NCBI GenBank assembly: GCA_964019335.1
Contig: OZ025696.1
Span: 310,001 to 374,000 of the forward strand
Length of the DNA: 64,000 bases
Direction of reading: 5' to 3'
DNA from: Diplonema japonicum
Lineage: Eukaryota > Euglenozoa > Diplonemea > Diplonemida > Diplonemidae
Shown here: positions 40,355 through 52,998 of the stretch, one piece after another
How the letters are laid out: every line of letters starts with the position of its first letter
Numbering within the stretch: the first letter of the stretch is position 1
The notes under the pieces: model-generated
What the model saw: only the letters and a program-made list of their open reading frames with translations
Told to the model about the DNA's origin: nothing
Databases searched by the model: none
Made by a program: the position numbers and the translations under genes

Positions 40355-40812
40355 TCACAACACAGTGGTGGGACAAGGAACCTCCTTCACAATCGCCTCC
40401 TTCAAAGACAACACAGCTGCCTGTACAGAGTGACGATGATGACCATTGTGCAGTGGGATGTCCGCAGCCTTCAGTGCCCCTTCCCACTCCCCATCCAGAT
40501 ACATCACACCTGCCGCATTGTACCTCTCCCATGCATCCTCAGACACCTGGTACAGCCACTCTGTGTCGTGCTGGCTGAGCTTCATCTCAGGAAGGCGAAG
40601 AACCTCAAACACACGAAGGGGTGTGTCCCTGCCCCGAACAGTGACCTCAGAAAGGACGAGTTTTGCCTCATAAACGAACGCAAGTTCATTCCTCACAGAC
40701 AGGTCACACGTCACCCCATGGCCGCAGTGCCTGCCGTACCTCTCCAGCAGTGTCGCTGTCACTGCCACCTGCCCAACGATCCCGAACAGCTTCAGCTCAC
40801 TGTTCCCAATGG
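40355..40812 (-). pseudogene. 3' fragment of a cyclase-like gene
   Basis: Identical to the last 150 or so codons of copies A and B (from PIGNSELKLFG to VPCPTTVL). The match stops abruptly at about 40812, inside the cyclase domain. No start, membrane part or signalling helix is left. Confidence 0.75.
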
Positions 40813-40935
40813 GCGGCGCTCGCTTGCGTCCCCAGCACACACACAGCGAGCGCCGCTGCTACACGGCACTGCATCTTCAAATGTCTTTGCTGTGGTTTAG
40901 TTCCCCTTCTCTTCACTTGTTTCCTGTGCGAGGAT
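40813..40935 (-). pseudogene. displaced 5' end of a GH31 gene
   Basis: From about 40823 to 40935 the sequence matches the GH31 leader and signal-peptide start (ATG at 40874, MQCRVAAALAVCVLGTQAS). It then runs into the cyclase fragment in another frame and stops within ten codons (HWEQ). So a GH31 head is fused to a cyclase tail without making a fusion protein. Confidence 0.7.
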
Positions 40936-40999
40936 ATAAATAACGAACCCTTCTTACAATGTTAAGGTTCGTAACGCGCTCTGGACACAGGGTGTGAAA

Positions 41000-41288
41000 G
41001 GCCTTACGAAGAAGTTATAAAACCAAGACCACTGTGACGAGGTACGATGGACGCAGACTGGACTACATGATCCTAAGCTCGGACCTCACCGTTCCAGAAT
41101 GGGATAAATACGCTCTACGCAATCTCTGGAATACAAGCCACCGTTATAAGAGCACCAGGGGTGTACACAGGGCACCACCGTTGCTTGTGAGTGCCCTATT
41201 CTCATCTAGTACCCTGGAAAGTCTGAACGAGAAACAGCCTGGTTATCCACTTGCTGGGGTCCTTTCGGCTAATACTCGTCAAAAATAA
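41000..41288 (+). pseudogene. fragment resembling an endonuclease/exonuclease/phosphatase domain
   Basis: A plus-strand frame reads KTKTTVTRYDGRRLDYMILSS followed by DLTVPEWDKY. The R-x-DY-hydrophobic-hydrophobic-S-x-DL segment is like the end of AP-endonuclease domains in non-LTR retrotransposons. No start or remaining domain is present. It lies between the chimeric remnant and the 3' end of the anoctamin gene. Confidence 0.3.
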
Positions 41289-41411
41289 AAACAAAAGAAA
41301 ATGGTTAAGGGTCAAAAAAAGAGAAGAAGAAAAGAGCTGTAAAGCCGCTGCAGGTATGTACACGTGTAAATAACAAAAAAAAAAAAAAAAAAAGAAGAAA
41401 AGAATCAATTG

Positions 41412-44400
41412 TCACTCGCCTCTGTCGTCTTGGAGCCTTTCGTAGTCGCGACGCAGCTCGTGCTGCGACACCCAGTAGGCGATGGGGGGCACCACGAAGC
41501 GGATAATGGTTACAATTGCGACAAGCACACAGATGATGCCAAGGAAGATGATGATATTGGTTGAGCTAGCTGAGTCTGTTGCGTAGGAGCGCCAGCCGTG
41601 TCCTTTGAGCACAACGAGCACGTTGACAGGAATCGACACGTAAATAATGGCAGTGAGGAGGGTGAGCCACGCCCCAATACCTGACGCCTTAGTGGCCTCA
41701 GGACGCTGCGTCAGCTTCAAGAACTTTAAGATGTCAGTGTGCAGCTCAATCGTCCCAGTGATCAGCGCGACTAACGGCGCCAAAGGCAGCACAGAAGCAA
41801 AGCACACCACATACGAAAACTGCAGCATCATCATCGTGTAATCATTGAACTCGTTCTCTTCCGATATCGGCGGCTTCATCGTTTCCATCACTATGGTCAT
41901 CTTGCTGTCTGTCTGCCGCCTCCTGATCGAGAAGAATCTGTCGAGAGGGTGTGGGTGCGGTGGGTTGGGCGGTAACTCCTGTGAAGGGGTGTACTCCTCT
42001 GGCGTGCTCGGATCAAACAAGTACACAAACGATCCAGACACACTGGTCATCCACAACGGTTCCCCAGCAATCTCACCTTCCAATTCCTCGTAGGGCAACA
42101 GCCAGCAATACCATCTCGCGCCTGCTTCACGGAGGGGCTTCAATGTCACAGGTTGGAACCGACCTTGTTGCCAGAGGGATTTCGTGAACTCCCACCGCCA
42201 TTGAACACTGGAATCGAACGCTAGGCCCTTTTCCCCTTGGGCAGCTGGGGCAACGGAGTTAACGGCAACAGTGTTGCCCTCGCTGTCCAAATACGCAAAG
42301 GCCCCGAAGAGTACAAGCTGAAGCGCGGCGAGCTCATCACTTCCTATCTTTAAAGCCTCTGCTTCGAACACAGCTTGAGCTAGAGGTATAGGTTTTTCCT
42401 CCGCATCGTACGCAACTTGCACGGTATCACTGAGACCGTAGATCCAGATGAACGAAACGGCTTGCACTGGGATGAGAGCGTCCTTTGTTGATATTTTTTT
42501 CCCCCCTTCTTTTTTTGCCCTTCTGACATACCCTTCTGTCTTCATTCGAGAGAGTGAGCTTTGCAGGTGGCGATGTGATACCTGTGACGTACCCTTTTGT
42601 TTTCTTGAGCATCACAGGTTGGGTGCCTTCTTCTACTATGACTTGTAAGATCGACTTGTTCGGTGATCCTCGTATGCTGGCCCAGTACCCGTGTCGGATT
42701 GGCGGCGTTGCGACGTTCGCCAACGGGAGGTGGAAGGCGATGCACTCACGGGTGTTCTTAACCTTGCAAAGCAGTTTCCCGCTAACCTCTTCTAGTTCAA
42801 ACACCGTATCTGGGTCGTCCTCCAGCTCCCATTCGCCGTTGTACGTGTTTGCCACCAAAGAGGACCAGTTCCCTTCCGTCGCGAGGCGGTATTTGTAGCA
42901 ACCAATGTGTTTCACTTTTTTGAGCGAGAAGAGCCCGTCTCCTGAGAGAGCGCCTTTCACAGAGGTGACCTTAAGGCACCCAAGAGACTGGGGGAACATT
43001 GAGCCCTGTTTGTTTTTCATTTTCTTGCGAGCTTGGCGGCGGCCGAGGATGATCTTCGGAAGTACCTTTTCGAAGAGAACGGAGAAAACGGATTGAATGA
43101 CAAGCTGCGTGGTCAGCTGTACCATTAAATCGGTTTGTCGGTGAGTTGATGTACACCTTCGTAAAAAGTTGACAGAAGGACAGGGTTCGGGGGGCACCAT
43201 GTCTGCAAGCTTGCATGCTGTATCGCAAGATGCCGCACAGTCGCAAACACGTTCCGGGTAGAGCCACACTGTGATCATCAACCCTGAGAAGCCGTTGATG
43301 AAACGGAAGATGAAGTTTTTCATAATGGCGGAGTTTTGCCGGCTTGACTTAGTCCGGTGGTTCTCGTACTCGTTTAGCTTTTCTGCGATGAGTGCGAAGA
43401 TAACGTCTAGAACCGTTACGGAAACGGCGTTTTGAACACCCAAAAGTGTTTTCTTCATGATGTTTGCCTTCCCGTAGGTGTTTCGAAGTACAACGTTGCC
43501 GACCATGACCATCACAACGCACGATGCCATCAGCGACGTGATGATGATGGACAGCAAGAAGCGTTTTCTTCTGTTCCCCGGTGTGAAGTAAGGTTCCGAC
43601 AACCCCGTGATGGGGTGCGGCCGCTTCTCCAGCGCGATGTTCCGCTTCAGAAACTCAGCCATCGGGGGTTCCCACTGCTCTACGTTCCTGACGTTCCACA
43701 TGTACGCTAGTTCAGATGCCTTTCGCATCCATCTCTGTCTAAAGGCTGATGCCCATATAAGCACCACAAACGCGTTCCAGATAACCACACTCTCTGATTC
43801 GTACAGTCCCATAACCGACTGTACAATCGTGAACACCATTCCCGACAAGAACAGCAACAGCAAGTACGAACAGTAGCAAGCGGTGAACGCGAAGTAAAAC
43901 GCGATTTTCGACCCAATATAGGCCTCGAGCTTTGTGAGCTGCGACAGATAAAAAGGTTTCAGATTCTTTTGTTCGATGCCTTCGCGGGTCTCCTCGGGCA
44001 TCCAGTACTCTGTGAAGTACACTGCCTTGCCGTGGTGGTGTACGCGGGCCCACTTCCCTTCCAGGTCCAAATGAATGACTTCAATGTCTGACCCCCGCTT
44101 GAGGTAGTCCACCTTTTGAATATCTTTCTTATCGTTGTAGTAAGGAATGTCAAACCGCGCCCTGTAGTGGTTCGCGCCCGACCTTGTCAGCAGCTCCACG
44201 CCGTTCTGTGTAACGGGGAGCCACCATTCTGTCATTGGGATCGATACGTTTGCCCATCCTCTGTAAAACCCGTGAACCATGACGCCTGTGCCTTTTTTAA
44301 CGGTTTTGGCCACGAGGGTCTCGGAGCTCTTGTCTCCCTTCATGTAGGCCGAGGAACGCTCTTTGAAGAACGGGACGTCGCGGGCCAGTTTTTGAAGCCG

Positions 44401-47400
44401 TTGCAACGCCTCCCACTTTGTCGATGTGTGTTCCTTCAAGGGCTCCAGGTTCAGAAATGTTTTCCGGTCGCAGACCATCTTCGTGCACGGGTCGAATTTC
44501 AGCTCCTCGGCCATCTCGTCCACCTCGTATAAAAACTCCTTCAGCGAGCAAAACGGCTGCCAACACCACGGTCTGAGAAGCGATTTCCACTTAAGCTCCC
44601 TGATATCCGGCTGCCACTCGTTCAAAACACTTTGCGATTCGTCATCGTTGTGCACTCCAAACACCTGCGTGATTCTTGTCTCCTGCACCAACAAGTCAAG
44701 CCATTTCTGTCCAGGTGGTAGATTCCCCGAAGTGTCGAAGTTGGGGGGCTTGTAAGCATGCGGCGCATCGGGTTCTAACCGGCCCGTCGCGCGGAAGGGT
44801 AGATCGTCCTTACCCATACCAGCGGCGGTCAGGATTTGTCGAAGGCCCCATAGGGCTCGGGTTTTTCGTTCTAAAAGGGTTTTTGACTCTTCTCGGGTTA
44901 AGGGAGAGTCTTCCCAAATGAAGTCGATGGAGGGCGTGGGGGTTTTCGATGCGGTGTTGACCCATATTCCTTTGTCGTGCCAGGGCCCGACGTCGTTGGA
45001 GCGCATTTCAAGGTACTCCTTTCCCTGATGCGAGATCGTCCAGAGGGAAGAGATTCCGGCAGAGTCGCCGGTGATGCCAAGGGACTCCTCAGCGTCGCCC
45101 ATCTTGGCACGTGTGAACCGCGTTTTCAATTTGAAACCGTTTCTTGTGTTCGTCCATGTCCAGAATAGATACGCAGACTTGACATCGTCCCTGCAGTACA
45201 CTCCGTCGATCTCCTTGAATGCGGGGGCTAAAATGCGGAATTTCTCAGGGGTTCCGTCGGGCAAGCTTGCCACGATGTGTTCCAGCCTTCTTGCCATGTC
45301 GTAGGAAGGCCGTCCTAGCTGCGGTTGTCTGTCTGTCAGCAAGGCGTAGACGATGTCGCTGCATTCATCGACAACAACCCATTTAGGCTCGGTGGTCTTT
45401 TCGTCTAAGGGAGTGATCGTAACCTGGTCTATCTTCCAGCAGCCTCCTCTGAACTTATCGCTGTCTTTCCCTTTCTTCGCGAATCGAAGCCACTCGAACT
45501 CCTTCAACGTTGGTGGGCGTCCGTTGTGCGGGGTCGTGCACTTTAGAAGACACTTCCCGTTGGCAAACAGACCCCACCGGCCTTTGCTGTCTTCCTTTAG
45601 AACCTTACGCTGTCCGTTGACTTGCTTCCACCGTGGGTTGGCCAACCCCATAGAACGATCGAATTCATAGTCACCAGAGACTTGCATGACACTGCACGCA
45701 ACCTTAACAGATAAGGGGTACAATGCGTAGTGGCCGTAGTGCTGCCATTGCTTGGAGCGTATCCACTCGACGTCTTCGAATTCTGCGTTGGGGTTGTGTA
45801 GGACTGCTTCGGTGATGTGGTTTCCCGCGGTGTGTAATTTCAGATCGAGGATGGGCCACGAGAAGGAGTTCACGATGTTCGCCGAGATCGAATGTTTTTC
45901 CTTCGAAAGCAGCTCGTCCGCGACAGAACCGCAGCGCAGGTAAGGGTATCTTTTACACGTTAAAAGCTGTCGGCGTTCCGACCCGCTGACGACGACGTAC
46001 ACATCGCGGACCTCCTCCGTCTCGGACTCAGTGTCGCTGTCGAGCTTCGGCTCGGTCTCTCGGTTTGTATTGCTCAGGTTGTCCTGCTCCTCCAGCTTTT
46101 TCTCCTCCATCTCCAGAAAGTCCACCACGTGCTGTTTCTTCTTTATGGTCGAGTCGCGAAGCTGTGCAAGCTTCTTCTCCCGTTTCTTTTGCATCTTTTG
46201 AATCAGCTTCTTGTCGCCGTCGTCGTCCATCTCGGTTGACGCACAGTCCACGATAAACCCGCCTAAATCGAGGCAGTTCAAGCCGTGCAAAACTGCGTTG
46301 ACGCCAATCGGACCGCAGGTATCGCCAGGACAGCAGTTTTTCAAAACCTTCGACAGGTCGAAATCGAGTACGCGGCGTACTTTCAAAGCGATGACGAGAT
46401 CGATCTGATCGTCGGGGGGCATGTACCCGGATGACTGTTGCTGTTCTTGTTCTCGCCGTCCGAGGATAACGTGGCAGTCATGTGAGGACGTGTAGTGCCT
46501 TGCGGTTCTCCCGTTTTTGTCCTCCATGATCCCTGACCCGACCGTGTCCCTGTAAGCATCGTTGTTCAGCAGCCATTGCACTGATTTGGCATTGTTGCAC
46601 GCAGCTGCAACGTGAAGCAGTGACACTTTGTGAGCAACGCTACCATCGAGCATCGCGTCGAAGGCGTGGTCCAAGCGCATGACCTGGCTGAGGCGTTCGA
46701 AGTCATCCGGTTCGGCGTTTGCACCATTTGAGAACAGGATCAATGCGATCTCCACCAAGGCGATCATCATCCTGTTGTGCCTGCAGCTTTCCAAGATCAC
46801 ATCGTCCAAGGAGTTCCTGTAGAAGTAATTCTTGTTGTTCACATCGCGGTCCCGCATCAACTCCACGTACGCCGTCCCCGTCAGTAAAGGGCTATTGTCG
46901 ATCAGCCTCTCAAGGTTCTCTCCCGCGAGCTCTTGAATCTGCTTGCTTATCTCCAGCGCGACAGTTCTGATCGGTTTGTTAGCGGTGTGCGTGAAATTTG
47001 CGGAGACCTTCTTGTCCTTCACAAGCCACTCCACTGCTTCGACCCACCCGTACTCAGCTGCGATTTCCAAGGTACAGGCAGCCGATTCAAACTCCTTGCA
47101 ATTGTTGTAAATCGACTTAAAGATTTCCAGATTCTCAATAGGCGGAGGGGCCGAGTTGGTTGGCGCCGTCAAAAACTGTGAGTACGCTATGCACAGGTCG
47201 ACCTTCAAAAGATGCTGGTGCGACATGAAAAGCTCGGAGAAGAACGTCATGTCAGTCTGCGATTCCAACGTCATCACGATAGCCTCCTTGTAAAGCTCCA
47301 GCGGAAGCAGACCAAGCGTGTATTTCTCTTCTTCTAAAAGCTCATTCACAGCCTGCTGCAACGTCGGCCCCACGGTTTCAACAGAATGTGCTTTGTTTAA

Positions 47401-50400
47401 ACCGCGAAGGAGATGGCGGAGGACGTACCACTCAGGAGGCACATCTGGGTCTGTAACACCTTGTTTCGAGTAATATTCCCATCGAGGGCGTAGTACTTGA
47501 AGGCTTTGAAGCAAAGCCGACTTCAAGCTATCACCGCATATGTAAGGCAACGTCCTCATATGATAACCTTCTATGGCGTCGAGGTCGATCATCAGCCCGA
47601 CCACCTCAGGCCACGCCATACCCACAACATGCATGAAATCGACGTGGAGCATTCTGCCGCACGATGCCGGGCCTCTCCAAGTGTTCTCGACATCTGTCTG
47701 ATTGACCCATTCGATGTTGGACTCGTTATTCTGGATCATGCCTTCCCACTTTTCTTCGGTGAGAGCTGAAAAGTGTACTTTGTACCGCTGCCCTTGTTCG
47801 TCAAGTGAGATAACATCGCCTGTCTGCCTGTACAGGTGGGACTTCGGTTCGGATACAACAATCTTCCATTCCAACAATTTTCTCAAGAGTAGTTTAGCAA
47901 CCGCGCACTGAGCTGGTATATTATTGCCTTTTGTGATGTGCCGAATAACGGCTTTTCCAAGATGCTGTTCATCTGGTTGCGCAAAGTTCTCCAAAAGAAG
48001 TTCTATCATCTTCGTTGAAGGTGATGGGTGCGACACTGCAACGGTCAGCGCTTTGGACCTTCTTACAAATCCTGCGCGGTCCTGCAGGCTGGAGCTCACA
48101 CGAGAGCTGGCTCGTCGCTTCGTCTCGATGATCTGTTTCACAGAGGGAAGGGACCGCCCCACACGAGGGGATGTTAACTCTTCGTTGTTAGGTTGAGGTT
48201 CCGTGTCGCCTTCGCTCGATGTGAACTCTAGACCTTTTTGTTGAAACAGATACTCCACCATTTGCAGGCCTGCGTCTTGAAGACCGCCCTCCAACCCGCA
48301 CAGGATCGACAGGACAGAACGACCATTCCTGTCGAACTTATCGACGATGGCTCGGCGGCTTAACAATTGTTTGAAAAGTTCGACATGCCCGCCTCGTGCT
48401 GTTTCCATCAACGGGGTCGAACCGTGGGAGTTTTCGGTGTTGACATCAGCTTGGTATTCGTCGAGAAGGGTGATGACCTCTCTGTTCCACCCTCGGCGTG
48501 CGTACATGCACAGGTCGTAGAGGTGGTCTGTGACATCGCCTGTCAGACGTGACCAGTTGTCGCGGAGGAGTCGGACGATCGACTCCGAGGCGGCCCACTT
48601 CCCAACCGACTTCCCTTGTTTCGTATTCGATGGATCTGCACGTTTCAACAGTTCTTGCACGATATGGTAACGCCGCCCTGCTGCCGCTGCGCACAAAGCT
48701 GCGGAGCATGGGTGCTGTAAGTCTGTCACAGCGACGTCAAGCAGTGAACGTGTGCCTGGGACGGAGATGGACGCACGGCGTGCAAGGAACTGTGTGATGG
48801 GAGGGTTCACGATCTCCGACGGGAAATACTTCGGGTTCAAAACGAAGTTCACGAGGTTCAAGTCGCCGCCGCGTGCCGCTAGCTCCAAGATGCTGACCCC
48901 GTCCTCGTCGCGAAAATGGGAATGCAACAGCTCGCCCTGGTCGACCTTCTTCAGCATCTCCAGGATCTCGATGGCAGCTTCCTCGTTCGCGACGTCTGAA
49001 AACTTCGAATACGACACCACGTCGCTCTCCGAGACGGTGATAGGATCGTACACCCGTAGCTCCTGTCCTGCTGTTTTGCGGATACCCTCCTTAGTCACGG
49101 TGCACCCACGCAGCCTCTGCACGGTATCGCAGCGCTGCGTCGTGCTGTCCTCGTCTGAGTCTGTGATGTACATCTTTTGGTATAGGTACAGCTTCGACAT
49201 CGATGCCCCTAGGTTAATGTGTATAGGAAGCTGTGGCTCCGATGACTTAATCAGAACGGAGCGGCCCTTTTCCAAACAACCGTCGTTTTTCACTTCGAAT
49301 AGCAACTCGTGAAATGGTAAGATTTGCACTTTCCCGGACAGCCCCAAAGGGGACCATTGGACAAGGCCCATGAAGTCTGGCGTCTGCGGTTTGTACCGAG
49401 TGCTGTCCACGCCGTCGATCTGCTTCGCGATGCCCTTCACCCACCCGGGTTTTGGCTTCACCACGCCCCATTGTTCGAGCTCGTCTTTCGTGATTAATTT
49501 GAAAGCGGTGATGCCGCGTTTTAGGTCGCTGGTCCGTTCTGAAACGGCTTCGAAACGCTTGGCAAAGAGCCAGCCTAGCACAGTGCGGCCTGTTTGATAC
49601 CCGCTGTATTTCTCACTGTTTGTCGATTTCTGCCCGCAAAGCTGGTTCCATTTCTGTTTGTACTCACGCGTGTCTTTGCACCTCGACATGAAGCACTTCA
49701 GAGTCTGGACAACGAGGTCGAACTTACCTTCTCTGGCAAGGTTTGCCAAGTTCGGTGTCAAGCCGTTCTGCTGAATCAACACAAGCTGCACGCGTTGATC
49801 CGTGGCTAGAGCAACCGGGCTGACACGTTCGCCTGTTTCAGGGTCAATGTCCATTTCGTCTTCTTCACACCATTTCTTATCCCCAACCTTCTCATTTAAG
49901 TACTTGATAACCTCTAAGCAGTTCAGTTTCGCGGCAGCCGCGAGGACGCCGTTTGCCTGTATCAGCAACACAGCGTCTTTCCTTTTGAGGAGTTCCTTCA
50001 TAACGTTGAACCGGATGTTGTTCTTGGTTTCTTCCGTGAGCCCGTAGTGTTCCTGTAGATCGAGCTTTGCTTCGATCGCCATCACTAAAACGGACTTTCC
50101 TTCGGAACTTGTTTGCAGGAGGTCCGCGCCGCACCCCACTAGTAGTTCTACCATTTCTGCGTCCCCACGGTGTATCGCATGCATTAAGGCGGAGACTTTA
50201 CCCGGTGTCGGCACAGGGGCCGACATTGTCTTGTCTGGCTTTGTCAACGCTTCTTTCAAAACGTCGCGCCAGCCCCTCTCCGCCACCAGCGCAGGCTGGA
50301 CGTTGACGTTCAGTTTCGCCAACGCCATCACCATGTCCTTTACATTGTCACTCGTTTGCTCTAAGATCAGCTCGACGGACGTCTTCCCCGCCATGGTTTC

Positions 50401-52917
50401 TTCAAAGTTCAGAATATTCCGCTTCCCGCAGCCTTTCTTATGATGGTCAAGGAGAAGGTCCAGCAACTCGCGGTGTGCTCTCTGGCAAACGCGCGGCAGT
50501 GCAAGTGTCCCCTTCAGAAACACACCGCTTTCATCATGTTCGTAGTTCAGAAGTTCCGATGCGACATGAATATCCTGATTGAGGCCGCACGCGATGCCTA
50601 TGGGGTACTCGCCTGAAGCTGTGCGCACGTTGGGGTTGCAACGGTTCACCTCCAGCAAGAGTTTGACCACCTCGAGGTCCTCCCTAGCGACGGCTAATGA
50701 GAGGGCAGTGTCCCCGTTGTCGTCCCATGCTTGCCAGTCGCCAACAACGTTGCTCAGCAAACTCAGCCACCCGTTCCTCTGCGGCTCGGAGTCCGTGTGG
50801 AAGGCACGTGCGACAATGGTGACAGGCAGCATGTCGATGGTCATATCTCCTCCGTCTGCGGCGCTGTGCTGCATCAGCGCCAGTACAAGGCGGTAGTCAC
50901 GCGCCACACACTGGGGCAGTATCCCCCTGTGTTTTTGCGTAGCGCACGCACCGCCCATCTGCAGCAAGTACTTTGTGATGTCTAACAGGTTCTCTTCGAC
51001 GGCGGCCCACAGCGCTTGGGAGTTCTCAACCATGACGCCGTTCTTGATCAGGAGGTGCACCATCTTCAGCTTCTGCGTCCGCTCGACCTTCGCCTTCACT
51101 GTGATGTAAAGAGGATGCTGGCTTGCTTTGTGCGGCTGCCTGGCGATAGCTTTGCCTTCTTTTTTAGAGAGCAACAGCTGCAGGATGTCCATCCTGCCCA
51201 ATTTGCACGCCCACCCAACGGCGCTGAGCCCCCTGTCGGGTGGCGAGGTTTCCGTCCAGAAAAAGGGGTCGCTTTTCTTCTTGCTGATGAGGAAAGCAAC
51301 GACGTCGTTCCAAGACTTAGCCTTGCTGGTCTGCGACAGGCGGACAGCACGTGCAAGGGGGAAGTCCATGTCGTAGTGGAGGAAGAAGCGGAGCACGTCT
51401 GGGTCTGTGACGTGCTTGATAGCCTCGAGGCCGTCGACCCAGTCGTGTAGGTCACAAATAGAGTTCACGATGCCCATCCGTACTAGCATCTTCAGAGCGT
51501 CAAGGTTGCCGTGCCGTGCAGCGAGGGCAACGACCTGTGATCCTGACAGAGGGGCGTCCTTTGAGATGACGCCATGTGGAAGAGGCCTTTCCGACTTGGC
51601 CTTGTCCCACCGTTCCTCGCTTTCGAACTCTGACCGTGCGACGTACATTCCGTTGTTCCCCACCCGTCTTGGTTCCGACAGCCGCTGCATCACTAGTGGG
51701 CAGCAACACTCTTGGTGGCGTTCGATGTTTCGCAGCCGTATCCATTCCAAGTGCACGCCGACCAGCAAGCTCGACACGTTGGCGTCGTTTTGTCCATCGT
51801 CGGGCAGCAGGTGGTGCAGGTTCTCCCCACTGAACCACGCGTTCAACCGCTTGTTCCACCGAAGCTTCGCGTTCCAGCAGAGCTCCCCGGTTTCCTTATG
51901 GACCTTGTCGCGGAGGAGCACGTTGAACCCGCCCTGAAGGGTGTTCCGGCCTTGAATCATCCCTGTCCGGAAGCTCATCCATCCGGGGAGAAAGACCTCC
52001 ACAGAACATCCGGGGAAAAGACGGCCTTCGGTGGCACCACGAAGACGGTTTGGAGGCTGCATGGGGACACGGATGTCCTCATGGTTAAGCCCCTTCGCGA
52101 TGACGATGCTGGAACGGGACTTCAAACGGATGTCAAAGCCACCCCTAGGATTGAAGGCGGTCACAACACCCGCACGCCATACTATCCAGGCTTCGTTGTC
52201 GTAGTCGGGGAAGAGTACTGTCATCCCGAGCTGGATCTCTCTGGGGTAGGGTGTGTCAGGGCAGATGTCCAAGGGGTGGGTGTTCTTCATGACGACGTGC
52301 TGGCCGTCGGCTTCGAATTTCACGTCATAAACAGTGACCCCACCGACGTCGATGAGCGTGTCATTGCAGCTGATGATGGTAGCTTCCCGCCATACATTAG
52401 GATCGGTGGTACGAATGAGAACCCCGTCACCTCTTTCCAACCAATATTGCATTTTTGTTGTAGATGGTGCAGAGTTGTCTGGTGCAGCTTTGACCGCCAG
52501 GGCTAAAGGTGATCTGCCTGCTTTGTCTAAAAGGTCAAGACGTGCTCCGGCTCGCAGGAGATGGTCGATGATGTCGAGCTGGACTTGGGTAGGGAGGTGG
52601 TAGCATTGCACCGCGACCATGAGGGGACTTTCGTTCCACCCGGAGGACCCGGTCAACGAGCTTTCGTCTATGAGGGTGTCGCCGCACCTTTCCCTGCATA
52701 TCTGTCGCACCACGGCCACTTGCCCACGGTGTATCGCCTCGTGCAGCCCCAGCCGAGGTCGCCGCAGAATACCCTTCCTAAGCATGATGCCCGTTATGTC
52801 ACCGTCATCTTCTTCATCGACATCACCCAATCCCAGCGCTGCTGCGTCTTGGTATCCTTTCGACTCTATCGTGTCTGTTCCAAATTTGACAGGTTCCGGG
52901 TGGACTTTCGCTGCCAT
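41412..52917 (-). CDS. giant ankyrin-repeat anoctamin (TMEM16) protein, two exons
   Basis: Exons 52917-42532 and 42482-41412 around a 49-base intron encode 3818 residues. The N-terminal two thirds carry many ankyrin-type repeats (for example DGMQ/NGDTALSLAVAREDLEVVKLLL and HGSTPLMETARGGHVELFKQLL) and beta-rich SH3/Tudor-like insertions (GDGVLIRTTDP; GVMVHGFYRGWANV). From about residue 2990 comes an anoctamin core: IGSKIAFYFAFTACYCSYLL, the conserved YENHRT motif, QLTTQLVIQSVFSVLFEKVLP (helix 6) and, in exon 2, FNDYTMMMLQFSYVV...PLAPLVAL and ELHTD (helices 7-8). About 390 residues with C2-like features lie between helices 6 and 7. Anoctamins are Ca2+-regulated lipid scramblases or ion channels; which applies here is unknown. 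The ATG at 52917 (MAAKVHPEP) is preferred over a non-ATG extension. Confidence 0.85.
42483..42531 (-). other. cis intron of the ankyrin-anoctamin gene (49 bases)
   Basis: Donor GTATGTCAG, acceptor ACAAAG on the coding strand, phase 0. Splicing joins SNEDRR to DALIPVQAV; without it the protein ends before anoctamin helices 7-10. Confidence 0.72.
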
Positions 52918-52998
52918 TTTGTTTTTTTCTTTTTTATGAGGGAGGGGGGAGTTTCGCAACCCCTCCTCACGCCCCGCTTTTTTGTTTTTTTTTTTTTT

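Larger units (their letters stand above)
36883..40935. repeat. tandem array unit C (diverged, truncated)
   Basis: Contains GH31 copy C, the 274-base spacer as in A and B, and only the last 150 or so codons of a cyclase-like gene, followed by a displaced GH31 5' end. Confidence 0.8.
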
